From NCBI RefSeq assembly GCF_029543125.1, contig NZ_JARQWW010000001.1:372001-436000 (forward strand): a stretch of 64,000 nucleotides of DNA. The letters are read 5' to 3'. The stretch comes from Caulobacter segnis (lineage in GTDB: Bacteria > Pseudomonadota > Alphaproteobacteria > Caulobacterales > Caulobacteraceae). A model generated the notes under the pieces. That model did no database searches. It was not told where the DNA came from and saw nothing but the letters and a program-made list of their open reading frames with translations. Below, in pieces: positions 37,049 to 45,883 of the stretch; position 1 is the first letter of the stretch; every line of letters begins with the position of its first letter. The position numbers were made by a program, and so were the translations under genes.

Positions 37049-38740
37049 ATGGGCGATCATGCGACAGCCGGTCGGGGGACCGGCTCATCGGCAGGCGACC
37101 AGATCGAGGTCGTCGACTGCGACGTCTGCATCGTCGGCGCGGGGGCGGCGGGCCTGACCCTCGCCCAAGCGCTGGACGGATGCGGCCTGAAGATCTGCGT
37201 GCTCGAAGGCGGCGGAAAGAACATCGACCCCGCCGCCCAGGCGCTCTTCGAAGGCGAGTCGATCGGCGAACCCATGGCGGTGCCTCAGGGGCGCTATCGG
37301 GTGCTGGGCGGAGCCACCCGCAAGTGGACAGGGCGCTGCGCTGAGCTGGACACACTGGATTTCGAGCCTCGCGCCTGGACCCCGTGGTCGGGCTGGCCGA
37401 TCCGTCACTCGGACCTCGCACCCTATTACCGGCATGCGGAATCTGTGTGCGGGTTCACCCGACCATGGCGCGCCGACGACGCGGCTCCCCGCCTTCGCCA
37501 GGCCCGTTCACGCTACGGCCTCGAGGACATCGACTTCTTTGTCTGGCGCTACGCCGCTCAGCATTGGCGCACCTACCAGGACTGGGGCGAGCGCTTCGGC
37601 CAGCGCCTCGCCCGCTCACCCCACACCCGCATGATCCTCGGAGCCGACCTCATCGCGCTCGAAGGCGGCGAAGGACGGATCGAAGCCGCCCGCGCATGCC
37701 GTCAGGACGGCGCTCAGCTTCGTATCCGAGCCAGCCGGTTCGTGCTCGCCTGCGGCGGGCTGGAGAACAACCGCCTTCTGCTCAACTTCGCGCGCGATCC
37801 GGACAGCGGCGTCGCCGATCCGCACGAGGTCCTCGGACGATGGTTCATGCAGCACCCTCGCGCGGTCACCGCCGCCGGACCGCCGAGCCGGCAAGCCTGC
37901 GCCTTGTTTCATCTTGGGCAGGTGCGCAGGGGCGCCCATCACGAGATCGGTCTCGCCCTGTCGCCCACGGCCCAGGCGCGCGAAGGCCTGCTGAACGCCA
38001 GCGCCGTCCTGCGATATCTGCCCGATCCGCGCGACGGCTGGGAGGTCGCCAAGCGGATGGCGCGCGGAGAGGATGTCCGCGCCGACGAGGTCGCCGCCAT
38101 GGCGCGAGACGCCGGCAAGATCGCCGCCAACTTGGCCCGCCGCGCCATGGGTCTGGGGCCCGTGCCCAGCGCTCCTCTGGCGGAGCTCATCGTCGATCTG
38201 GAACAGAGCCCCGATCCCGACAGCAGGGTTCTGCTCTCCGGGGCGCGCGACCGCCTCGGGCTCTTCACGGCCCGTGTTGATTGGCGGATCAGCCGCCAGG
38301 ACCGCGCCACGGCGGCCTTCATGACCCGCGTCTGCATCGACCAGCTGAGGCGCTTCGGGCTAGCCGATCTGAGGGCGGCGGATGACCTTGAGGAGACCGG
38401 CGGCCTGACGCTCGGGGCGATGCTGGAGAGCTATCATCACCTGGGCGGGACTCGCATGAGCCGCGATCCGCGCGAGGGCGTAATCGACGCGGATCTGCGC
38501 TTCCATGGCCTGCAGAACCTATACGTCCTCGGCGGATCGAGCCTGCCCACCGGCGGTCACGCCAACCCGACCTTCACCATCGTCGCCTTGGCCCTGCGCC
38601 TGGCCGACCATCTGAAGGCCGAGCCCGCCAGCCGGATGATGGTCATTGAGGAGCCTCATCCTCCAGTGGCGGAGGCGGCGCCACCCACGCCCAGGCCGCG
38701 AGCGCGAACAGCAGCAGCGTCGTCGGCTGAAACGGCATGA
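37049..38740 (+). CDS. GMC-family flavoprotein oxidoreductase in polysaccharide operon
   Basis: This 563-residue GMC oxidoreductase has an FAD site (CDVCIVGAGAAGLTLAQALD), YRVLGGATRKWTGRC, ACGGLENNRLLLNF and the C-terminal block YHHLGGTRMS ... GGHANPTFTIVALALRLADHL. The C-terminal block includes the expected His/Asn active-site region. No signal peptide is seen. It is the last gene of the operon, so oxidation of a sugar alcohol group or a sugar precursor is plausible but unproved. GGGG at 7 bases favours the ATG at 37049; a TTG 27 bases upstream is possible. Its final 98 bases overlap the convergent polymerase gene. Confidence 0.87.
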   Translation: MGDHATAGRGTGSSAGDQIEVVDCDVCIVGAGAAGLTLAQALDGCGLKICVLEGGGKNIDPAAQALFEGESIGEPMAVPQGRYRVLGGATRKWTGRCAELDTLDFEPRAWTPWSGWPIRHSDLAPYYRHAESVCGFTRPWRADDAAPRLRQARSRYGLEDIDFFVWRYAAQHWRTYQDWGERFGQRLARSPHTRMILGADLIALEGGEGRIEAARACRQDGAQLRIRASRFVLACGGLENNRLLLNFARDPDSGVADPHEVLGRWFMQHPRAVTAAGPPSRQACALFHLGQVRRGAHHEIGLALSPTAQAREGLLNASAVLRYLPDPRDGWEVAKRMARGEDVRADEVAAMARDAGKIAANLARRAMGLGPVPSAPLAELIVDLEQSPDPDSRVLLSGARDRLGLFTARVDWRISRQDRATAAFMTRVCIDQLRRFGLADLRAADDLEETGGLTLGAMLESYHHLGGTRMSRDPREGVIDADLRFHGLQNLYVLGGSSLPTGGHANPTFTIVALALRLADHLKAEPASRMMVIEEPHPPVAEAAPPTPRPRARTAAASSAETA

Positions 38741-39926
38741 AGACGTTCTCCACCTTGGCGCGGACAGCCATCACCAGGAACATGGCGGTGACGAAGGCCG
38801 GCGCCAGACCCGGCCGGCTGACTGCGTTGACGATCAGGCGCACGCCGCTGGCCCCAAGGGCGAGGCCGATGACCGCCGCGCCCACCAGGCCGAAGTCCAC
38901 CGCCCATTCGCGATAGTTGTCGTGGAAGTGGAAGCCCTTGCCGTCCGTCAGACCGGCCCAGCGCAGCAGGCCGATGGTGGTGGCGTCATCACCTAGCCAG
39001 ATGGACCGGTAGCCATGGCCGATGAGGGGACGATCGGCGATGAGCCGGTCGGCGAACGCCCACAGCCAGTCGCGCCCGGTGAGCCCGGCGTCCTTGTGCA
39101 GAACATCGGAGGCGAAGGTCTGGGCCTCCTCCACCAGGATCGGCATGGCCGCCGCCAGCGGCGCGAGCATCAGCACCAGGATCGCCGCCGCCGCCGCCCG
39201 CCCCTTTGGAGGCAGCCAGGCCAGCCCCGCGAAACCGGCGAGCAGAACGAGGCCCAGTACGGCGGTGATCATGCCGCCCGCCGACTGACCGGTGGCCAGA
39301 ACGAAGAGCGCGGCCGGAATGCCGGCAAGGGCCGGCAGACGCGCCCACAAGGGCTGTCGGCCATCGCCCAGCACCGCCACACCGCTGACCAGAACGAGCT
39401 GCGCGAGGAAGGCCATGGCGTTCTTGGAGCCGAGAATTCCGATCAGCACCGGCCCTTCGGCCGAGGCGCCGCGCCGGCCATAGACGATGCAGATCGCCAG
39501 GATCATCAGGGTGCTGAGGAAGACCCCCCGCACATAGGTCCGCAGGGGACTGACCGCCACCACCGCCACGGCGATGGCCAGGGTCACGGCCAGCTGCGCG
39601 CCATAGCGCAGGCTCACCCCGGGGACGGTGGACCATAGCGTGGAGAGACAGGGCAGGACGCCGACGATCAGCAACGGCCAGCCGCGCTTGAACGCGTCGA
39701 TCACCGTCACCGGCTTGAGCCAGACCAGCGCGCCCAGGACCGCCAGCTGCAAAAGGATGCTCAGGGCGCCGAGGATGCCGGTCCAGCTGAGGGTGAGCGC
39801 CGCCAGGGCGAGGCCCGCGATCAGAACATCGCCCCAGTCGCCCGGGCGTTCAGCCGAAGGCGGCCAGGGCTCGTCCTGCGCCAAGGTCTCGCTCTCTCGC
39901 CATGGCGCATGTGCGACGCCGGTCAT
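38643..39926 (-). CDS. O-antigen ligase/Wzy-like polymerase
   Basis: This 427-residue membrane protein has about ten helices and the O-antigen ligase family region. That region is a large periplasmic loop with LTGRDWLWAFADRLIADRPLIGHGYRSIW and a later HDNYREWAVDFGLVGA. In a cluster that also has a flippase and a Wzc kinase it most likely polymerises repeat units. GGGGG 5-7 bases upstream supports the ATG at 39926 rather than one 87 bases earlier. It is encoded against the main operon. Confidence 0.88.
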   Translation of the reverse strand: MTGVAHAPWRESETLAQDEPWPPSAERPGDWGDVLIAGLALAALTLSWTGILGALSILLQLAVLGALVWLKPVTVIDAFKRGWPLLIVGVLPCLSTLWSTVPGVSLRYGAQLAVTLAIAVAVVAVSPLRTYVRGVFLSTLMILAICIVYGRRGASAEGPVLIGILGSKNAMAFLAQLVLVSGVAVLGDGRQPLWARLPALAGIPAALFVLATGQSAGGMITAVLGLVLLAGFAGLAWLPPKGRAAAAAILVLMLAPLAAAMPILVEEAQTFASDVLHKDAGLTGRDWLWAFADRLIADRPLIGHGYRSIWLGDDATTIGLLRWAGLTDGKGFHFHDNYREWAVDFGLVGAAVIGLALGASGVRLIVNAVSRPGLAPAFVTAMFLVMAVRAKVENVFMPFQPTTLLLFALAAWAWVAPPPPLEDEAPQ

Positions 39927-40103
39927 GCTCGCCCCCTTCAGCGGCCGCCTGTCAGGCTCAACATCCCAACGCAGCTTGGCCTTGCGGGTTTCCTCTCGAC
40001 GCCTCGGCGCCATGCGATGGCCGCAGTGGGCAGGGTCAATAGGGCCTCATGAGGGCGCCTGGCTCCCCGGCGCCGCGATTTTGATCAACCAAACGAGGCG
40101 AGC

Positions 40104-41015
40104 ATGCGCATCACCCTGATGCTTGGCGTCGCGACGGCGGCCGCCTGGATGACGACGAGCGGCGCGGAGGCGGCCAGAGCCGAGCCGAAACCCGCTCCGG
40201 CGGTGGCGGCCGCGGCGGGCGCGCCCCTGCGCCTGACCTTCGATGACGGCTTTGATCAGCGGCCAGATCCCAAGCGATGGCGCACCGCCTACAAGACCGC
40301 CGGGCCGGAGCCCAAGAGCCTTTCCGACCGCAGCCTCTACAACAACCGCGAACGGCAGGTCTATTTCGACAAGGCGTTCATGGGCCTTGGGGTCGATCCG
40401 TTCTCGACAGGGGGCGGGGTGTTGACCATCACGGCCAAGCCCTTGGCCGAACGCGAACGCGCAGCCTTGGCCCGGGCGCTGGACCTGCAGCCGCAGAAGC
40501 TGCGGGCGGGGCCGTTGAAGGATGTCCGCTACAGCTCCGGCGTCCTGACCACACGCGGTCTGTTCGAGCAGAGGTACGGCTACTTCGAGATCCGCACGCG
40601 ATGGACAAGCGGCAAGGGTCTGTGGCCGGCCTTCTGGCTGCTGCCGTCCAACGGCGCATGGCCGCCGGAGATCGACGTGATGGAGGCCTTGGGCCACGAC
40701 ATGCGCACCGTCTATCAGTCGGTGCACACCAAGGCTGGCGGCAAGCATGTGGGCCGCACCCAGAAGGCGCGCCTGCAAGGCGACGACGCCGCGGGCTTCC
40801 ATACCTACGGCGTGCTGTGGACGCCTGGCAGCCTGCGCTTCTTCATCGACGGCGTGCAGACGAACGAAGCTGCAGCGCCTACCGACGCCACGGGTCCGAT
40901 GTACATGATCGTCAACCTGGCGGTGGGCGGCAAATGGCCGGGTGACCCGGACGTGCGGACGCGCTTCCCCGCCCGGATGGAGGTCGACTACGTGCGGGCC
41001 TGGAAGCTTGGCTAA
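40104..41015 (+). CDS. Exported GH16 endo-glucanase (ExoK-like)
   Basis: This 303-residue enzyme has a signal peptide (about 1-23) and a GH16 jelly-roll: LRLTFDDGFDQ, YGYFEIRTRWTSGKGLWPAFWLLP, the catalytic EIDVMEALG and FHTYGVLWTPGSLRFFIDGV. ExoK of Sinorhizobium, a comparable secreted protein in an exopolysaccharide cluster, trims nascent succinoglycan. This one probably sets polymer size or turnover. It lacks the RTX repeats of the other GH16 gene at 21083. Confidence 0.92.
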   Translation: MRITLMLGVATAAAWMTTSGAEAARAEPKPAPAVAAAAGAPLRLTFDDGFDQRPDPKRWRTAYKTAGPEPKSLSDRSLYNNRERQVYFDKAFMGLGVDPFSTGGGVLTITAKPLAERERAALARALDLQPQKLRAGPLKDVRYSSGVLTTRGLFEQRYGYFEIRTRWTSGKGLWPAFWLLPSNGAWPPEIDVMEALGHDMRTVYQSVHTKAGGKHVGRTQKARLQGDDAAGFHTYGVLWTPGSLRFFIDGVQTNEAAAPTDATGPMYMIVNLAVGGKWPGDPDVRTRFPARMEVDYVRAWKLG

Positions 41016-41074
41016 AGGCCATTGGCGCCATCTTGCCCGCGAGGACCGCCGCTCGACGTGACGCCCCAATAAGT

Positions 41075-41091
41075 ATATACACCTTGTATAT
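41075..41091. promoter_or_regulatory. Operator of the VapBC module
   Basis: A perfect inverted repeat ATATACA-CCT-TGTATAT stands 14 bases upstream of the antitoxin start. This is the usual place for the autoregulatory site bound by a VapBC complex. Confidence 0.7.
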
Positions 41092-41105
41092 CCAGGGAGG
41101 TGGTC

Positions 41106-41327
41106 ATGACCAAGACAACGCTCTTCCAATCCAATCGCACGCAAGCCGTTCGCCTGCCCAAGGACGTCGCCTTTCCTGAAGGCGTCAAGTCCGTCACCGT
41201 GCTCCGAGAAGGCAACCGACGCGTCATTGTGCCGTCTGACGCAGTTTGGGATGATTTCTTTGATGAACCGGGCGTCGATCTTGGCGTGCGGGAACAGCCC
41301 GCTATCCAGACGCGAGAAGCGTTTTGA
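41106..41327 (+). CDS. vapB: VapB-like antitoxin (AbrB fold)
   Basis: This 73-residue protein starts TKTTLFQSNRTQAVRLPKDVAFPEGVKSVTV, the swapped-hairpin AbrB/MazE fold with the SNRTQAVRLP motif typical of VapB. Its acidic C-terminus would wrap the toxin. GGAGG at 5 bases fixes the ATG at 41106 over a GTG at 41100. It overlaps the toxin start by one base. Confidence 0.9.
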   Translation: MTKTTLFQSNRTQAVRLPKDVAFPEGVKSVTVLREGNRRVIVPSDAVWDDFFDEPGVDLGVREQPAIQTREAF

Positions 41328-41737
41328 TGCTGCGTTATCTTCTCGACACCAATCTTTGCATCCGCGTTCTGAGAGACCGCCCGCAAGGTGTGCGCGAACG
41401 GTTTAATACGAATGCAGAGGCGCTTTGCACCTCGACGATCGTACTGACCGAGCTGCTACATGGTGCGGCCAAGTCGGCTCGCCCCGACGACAATCGACGT
41501 CAGGTCGAGCACTTCGCCGCGAAGCTTGAAGTTCTGCCTTTCGATGATCTCGCAGCGGATCATGCCGCCGACATCCGCGCGGACCTGGAGCGCGCGGGCC
41601 GCCCCGTTGGTGGTTATGATCTACTCATCGCGGGGCACGCGCGCTCCCGCGGCCTGATCGTCGTGACCGGAAATCTATCGGAGTTCCAGCGCGTCCAGGG
41701 GCTCCGCTGCGAGGATTGGCTCGCCGGCGCGCACTGA
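41327..41737 (+). CDS. vapC: VapC-like PIN-domain toxin
   Basis: This 136-residue PIN ribonuclease has the expected acidic residues: LLDTN (first Asp), LTELLHG (Glu), YDLLIAGHARS (Asp) and VTGNLSEFQRV near the end. VapC toxins cut specific RNAs, often initiator tRNA. The ATG at 41327 shares its A with the antitoxin TGA, so expression is coupled. The module lies between two exopolysaccharide genes and looks like an insertion into that region. Confidence 0.92.
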   Translation: MLRYLLDTNLCIRVLRDRPQGVRERFNTNAEALCTSTIVLTELLHGAAKSARPDDNRRQVEHFAAKLEVLPFDDLAADHAADIRADLERAGRPVGGYDLLIAGHARSRGLIVVTGNLSEFQRVQGLRCEDWLAGAH

Positions 41738-41778
41738 GGCCGATCATCAGCCGTCAGAACCGCAGCTATACGTGCGGG

Positions 41779-41916
41779 TCATCCATCGTTTCTGCGTGAC
41801 TGAAGCGTTCGCTTGCGGCGTCGCCTTTCATGGCGGCGAAGGCGCGCCTCTATCCGAGGCCAGAACAGTCCCGTAACGAGGGCCGCGACGGCCACCGCGC
41901 TGGCCAGGTAGATCAT
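41779..41916 (-). CDS. Small membrane protein coupled to the flippase
   Basis: A 45-residue frame begins in the stop codon of the flippase gene (ATGA), with GGGAG 7 bases upstream. It has one membrane helix (IYLASAVAVAALVTGLFWP) and a very basic tail (RIEARLRRHERRRRKR). Overlap, ribosome site and helix make it credible. Function is unknown. Confidence 0.55.
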   Translation of the reverse strand: MIYLASAVAVAALVTGLFWPRIEARLRRHERRRRKRTLQSRRNDG

Positions 41917-43445
41917 GGGCGGGCGGGCTCCCGCCGCAGGCGGCCCGCGAGCTTGTCGATCAGCGGACGGACGACGCCGAAGGCGTCTGCAAAGGCGGCG
42001 CGCCCGCCCTTGAAGGCGAGCACCACCGTCCAGGCGCCCACATAGGCGATGGCGGCCAGCAGCATCAGATCGACGATGGCGATCCCCGTGCTGAACCGTC
42101 GCGCAACGGCCAGCAGCGCCGCCGCCGCCGCCGCGCCCGCCGCGAAGGGCGCGGCCATGACATAGAGGGCGCGCGTGCGCACCGGCCCCTTACGGCCGAC
42201 CCACCACCAGACGATAGGCATGCGCAGGAAGAGGTCGGACAGGGCGTAGGCCGCCGCCACCCCGATCGCACCCCACGGAAGACCCGCCGCGAAGGCGGCG
42301 ATGGAGGTCACAGCGTTGATCATGCCCCACCGCGCGAACTCACCGGTGCGCTGCTGGCTGATGAACAACCAGCCCACGGTGGAGGTCATGGGCTGGTGCA
42401 GCCCGGCCAGACCCAGCCACATGAAGATCGGCGCGGCTGCCGCCCACTCGTCGCCCATCAGGGTCGCGATCAGCTTGTCGGCAGTCAGGATCAGGAACGT
42501 CACCCCGGGCAGCGCCGCGAGAAGGATCAGTCGCACCGTCCGCTCATAGGCGTGGCGATAGCGGCCCGGTTCGTCGCGCAGGCGCGACAGCACCGGCACC
42601 ATGACCCGTGACAGAGGTGCATTGATCTGCTGCAGCGGCCAGAGCAGCAGCTTGTAGGCGCGGTCGTAGAGGCCCAGCGCATCTGCGCCGGCGGTCCGAC
42701 CGATCAGCACCTTGTCGATGTTGCGGGCCAGAAAGTTGGTGAGGTTGAAACCGGTCAGACCGCCGCCGAACCGCAGCATGGCGCCGACCTCACGGATCGG
42801 TCCCGGGCGACCGGGCCGCCAGTCCGCGCTCAGCCAGGCGCCGATCATGCTGGTCGCCATGGTCACGGCCACCGAAGCGAACAGCGCCCAGGGGCTGGGG
42901 CGGATCAGGGCGAAGACCACGGCGGTCGCGAAACCGAGGATCGTGCCTGCGATGTCGATCATCGCCATGCGCGAAAAACGCATGTGGCGCGTGAGCAGCG
43001 CCATGTGCTGCGCGCCGAGCCCTGCGATCATGACCGTGGCGGCCAGGGCCACCGCCATGCCGACGGCGCGCGGCTCGCCATAGAAGGCCCCGATCAGCGG
43101 CGCCGAGGCGGCCAAGGCGATCGCCAGCACAGCCGATAAGCCCACATTGACCCAGAAGAGCGTGCTGGCCTGGCGAGGCGTGATGCTGGCGGAGGTGACC
43201 ACCGCCTGAGCCAGGCCCAGGTCCTGGAACATCATCACGAAGGCGGTGATGGGCATGACCATGGCGAAAACGCCGAAGTCGTCCGGCGACAAAAGGCGCG
43301 CCAGCACCACCACCGAGAGGAACTGGACGACCATCTTGATCGTTTGGGAGATGCCCGTCACCGCGACGCCGCCTACCGCCCGCGCTCTCAACTGATCAGA
43401 GGGCGCGGCTATCGGCGCATCAAGAAGTTCTTTCGAAGACTTCAT
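41913..43445 (-). CDS. Polysaccharide flippase (Wzx/WzxC-like)
   Basis: This 510-residue protein has about 12-14 membrane helices. It starts GGVAVTGISQTIKMVVQFLSVVVLARLLSPDDFGVFAM, the entry helix and motif of the MVF/polysaccharide exporter superfamily. Internal segments (NFLARNIDKVLIGRTAGADALGLYDRAYKLLLWP) are typical of WzxC-type flippases. It would move lipid-linked repeats across the inner membrane for the Wzy-like polymerase. It is divergent from the phosphoribosyltransferase-HAD gene. Confidence 0.9.
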   Translation of the reverse strand: MKSSKELLDAPIAAPSDQLRARAVGGVAVTGISQTIKMVVQFLSVVVLARLLSPDDFGVFAMVMPITAFVMMFQDLGLAQAVVTSASITPRQASTLFWVNVGLSAVLAIALAASAPLIGAFYGEPRAVGMAVALAATVMIAGLGAQHMALLTRHMRFSRMAMIDIAGTILGFATAVVFALIRPSPWALFASVAVTMATSMIGAWLSADWRPGRPGPIREVGAMLRFGGGLTGFNLTNFLARNIDKVLIGRTAGADALGLYDRAYKLLLWPLQQINAPLSRVMVPVLSRLRDEPGRYRHAYERTVRLILLAALPGVTFLILTADKLIATLMGDEWAAAAPIFMWLGLAGLHQPMTSTVGWLFISQQRTGEFARWGMINAVTSIAAFAAGLPWGAIGVAAAYALSDLFLRMPIVWWWVGRKGPVRTRALYVMAAPFAAGAAAAAALLAVARRFSTGIAIVDLMLLAAIAYVGAWTVVLAFKGGRAAFADAFGVVRPLIDKLAGRLRREPARP

Positions 43446-43555
43446 TTGGGCACATTCTCAAAACATACAGGCGAAGCCAAATAACGCCTTGACGCACATC
43501 TTCGCAAGTGCAGCATAAATGTGCCGACCAACCGCGATGCGAATGAGGGATTCTC

Positions 43556-44581
43556 ATGCATTACCGCTCCGTGGCCGACATGAGCGATACGATCACGCGT
43601 CAGTTACGAAAACTGCCGCCGGATATTGATCTGGTGGTGGGGGTTCCTCGCAGTGGCCTGCTGGCCGGATCGATGATCAGCCTGGCGCTCAACCTGCCCC
43701 TGGCCGATCTTGAAGGCTTCGCCGCCGGCCGCCTTCTGGCTACTGGCCACACGCGGCGACGCTCCGACGACGGAGAGCCTGCCGCACCACGCAGGATTCT
43801 GGTGGTCGATGACAGCATCAACAGCGGCGGCTCCATGGTGCAGGCGCGAAAGGCGCTGATCGAGGCGGGCGTCGAGGCCGAGCTGATCTTCTGCGCCGTC
43901 TATGGCCTGAAGCCCGAGCATCCCGAGGTCGATGTGGTCCTGGAGGCCGTCCCTTATCCGCGGATGTTCCAGTGGAACGCCATGCACCACAGCTATCTGG
44001 CCGACGCCTGCTTCGACATCGACGGCGTGCTTTGCTGCGACCCCACCAGTGAGGAAAATGACGACGGCGACCGCTATCGCGCCTTCCTCACCTCCGCCCG
44101 CGCCTTTCTGCGCCCGTCCAAGCCGATCGGCCATCTGGTGACCAGCCGGCTGGAGAAGTATCGGCCCGAGACCGAGGCCTGGCTGGCCGCGGAGGGGATC
44201 GAGTACGGCAAGCTTTGGATGCTCGACCTGCCGGACGCGGCGGCGCGGCGAAAGGCGGGCGCGCACGGGGCCTTCAAGGCGCGCGTCTACGCCAGCCTGC
44301 CGGACGCCGCCCTGTTCATCGAGAGCGAGGAGCGCCAGGCGGTCGAGATCGCCCGCGCCTCGGGCAAGCCGGTGCTCAGCATCGAAAGCCAGACCATTAT
44401 CTATCCGGACCGGGTCGAGGAGTTGACCGCCATGCGCCAGCGGCGCGTGGGCTATGAGCGCCGCCGCCGCGAGATCGAGACCCCCGCGCCTTCGGGCCTG
44501 AAGGCCGCCGCCCGCCGACTGCTCGGCGCGCCGCTCTACGACCAGCTCAAGCGCGCGGTCCGCGCGCCCGCCGGCGCCTGA
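43556..44581 (+). CDS. Phosphoribosyltransferase-HAD fusion protein
   Basis: This 341-residue protein has an N-terminal type I phosphoribosyltransferase domain. It includes VVGVPRSGLLAG near 27-38 and the PRPP loop ILVVDDSINSGGS at 81-93. After it comes a HAD-like domain opening with DIDGVLC (Asp 154 and 156), including HLVTSRLEKYRPETEAWL as the likely motif II-III region. It begins a run of glycosyltransferase genes. One reading is transfer or removal of phosphoribose on a sugar or lipid intermediate; another is nucleotide salvage linked to sugar activation. The reaction is unknown. GAGGG precedes the ATG. Confidence 0.85.
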   Translation: MHYRSVADMSDTITRQLRKLPPDIDLVVGVPRSGLLAGSMISLALNLPLADLEGFAAGRLLATGHTRRRSDDGEPAAPRRILVVDDSINSGGSMVQARKALIEAGVEAELIFCAVYGLKPEHPEVDVVLEAVPYPRMFQWNAMHHSYLADACFDIDGVLCCDPTSEENDDGDRYRAFLTSARAFLRPSKPIGHLVTSRLEKYRPETEAWLAAEGIEYGKLWMLDLPDAAARRKAGAHGAFKARVYASLPDAALFIESEERQAVEIARASGKPVLSIESQTIIYPDRVEELTAMRQRRVGYERRRREIETPAPSGLKAAARRLLGAPLYDQLKRAVRAPAGA

Positions 44582-44604
44582 GCACTATCGAGACGAGGCA
44601 GCCC

Positions 44605-45876
44605 ATGACCACGCCGAAAGCCGCCAATGACCAGCCGCTTCCCGTCACCGTCCTGGTGCCGACCTACAACCGGGCGGACTATCTGCCCGAGGCCCTGAAC
44701 AGCCTGCTCGCTCAGGACCGAGCGCCCGCCGAGGTCGTGGTCGTCGACGACGGCTCCGAAACGAACGCCGCCGAGCAGGTGGTCAGGAGCTTCGGCGGCC
44801 GGGTCGGCTATCTGCGCCAGGAGAACATGGGCAAGTCGGCGGCGTTGAACCTCGGCCTCGCCAACACCCGCCAGCCCTTCGTCTGGGTTTTCGACGACGA
44901 CGACATCGCCGAGCCCGACGCCCTCTCCTCGCTCTACGCGGCCCTCGAGGCGAACCCGGACGCCGGCTTCGCCTACGGCCTTTGCGACAAGTTCACCGGC
45001 GCCTGGCCCGCGCCGGTCAGCGATGCCAACACCGCCTACTGGTCCGACAATCGGCGCGCGCTCTATGTGCGGCTGCTGGAGGACTTCTTCATGTGGCAGG
45101 GCGCGATGCTGGTGCGCCGCTGCGCCTACGACGCCGTGGGCCCCTTTGATGTGCGCATGGCGCGCTCCCAGGACTACGAGATGAACCTGCGCCTGACCCG
45201 GCGCTTCACAGGCGCGGGCGTGCCCAAGGTGATGTTCCACCAGCGCCACCATGACGGGGTGCGCGGCCCCAAGGCGGCCCAGGTGAAGGCCGACGCGGTG
45301 GAGGCCGCTTGGCGACGCTACAACCAGCTGATCTTCAGCGAGATCCACGTCAGCCACGACCTCGACGAATTCCATGCGGATCCGGCGCACGGCGAGGCGG
45401 ACGATCGGCGGCGGATCACAGCTCTGATCCAGAGGGGCTGCATCATGGCGCGGCGAGGCCTGTGGCCTCAGGCGACCCGCGACTTCGACGAAGCGGCGGC
45501 GCTTTGCGCCGGGGGGACCCTTTCGACGCTCAACGCCCAGGAGGTCGCCGCCCTGCGACGTGTCTTCCAGCCCGGGGCGCGATCCACCTTCGCGGACGCC
45601 GCCGAGGCGAAGGCCTTCGGCCGCGCGCTGGGCGGGTTCGCCGATGCGGAGCTGACGGCCCGCATCAGAGGCAACCTGCTGCTGCCGGTGAGCCATCGCA
45701 TCAAGCAGCGCCTGCGCCGCCAGCCAGCCCCGCGCGGGGAGACGCGCCAGATTCTCATGATCCTGAGTCATCTGGCCGGGCCGGGTGCGATGATGGAGTA
45801 CTTCAAGGCCAGGCGCGAGACCCTGCTCATGTACGGCGTCCAGCCCCTGGATGTCGCTGCCGGCGCGGCGGCCTGA
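44605..45876 (+). CDS. Family 2 glycosyltransferase with C-terminal extension
   Basis: This 423-residue protein has a GT-A domain in the first 250 residues: VTVLVPTYNRADYLPEALNS, VVVDDGSE, WVFDDDDIAEPDA (the metal-binding acidic run) and ARSQDYEMNLRLTRR. A helical C-terminal region of about 170 residues follows, including tandem helices (RRITALIQRGCIMARRGLWP). The extra region may bind a partner. Its last 26 bases precede the next gene's possible starts, so the genes are tightly packed. Confidence 0.9.
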   Translation: MTTPKAANDQPLPVTVLVPTYNRADYLPEALNSLLAQDRAPAEVVVVDDGSETNAAEQVVRSFGGRVGYLRQENMGKSAALNLGLANTRQPFVWVFDDDDIAEPDALSSLYAALEANPDAGFAYGLCDKFTGAWPAPVSDANTAYWSDNRRALYVRLLEDFFMWQGAMLVRRCAYDAVGPFDVRMARSQDYEMNLRLTRRFTGAGVPKVMFHQRHHDGVRGPKAAQVKADAVEAAWRRYNQLIFSEIHVSHDLDEFHADPAHGEADDRRRITALIQRGCIMARRGLWPQATRDFDEAAALCAGGTLSTLNAQEVAALRRVFQPGARSTFADAAEAKAFGRALGGFADAELTARIRGNLLLPVSHRIKQRLRRQPAPRGETRQILMILSHLAGPGAMMEYFKARRETLLMYGVQPLDVAAGAAA

Positions 45877-45883
45877 GGCCGCC

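Noticed and set aside
41100..41105. GTG start for the VapB gene
   Set aside because: It overlaps the GGAGG ribosome site, which is properly spaced for the ATG at 41106.
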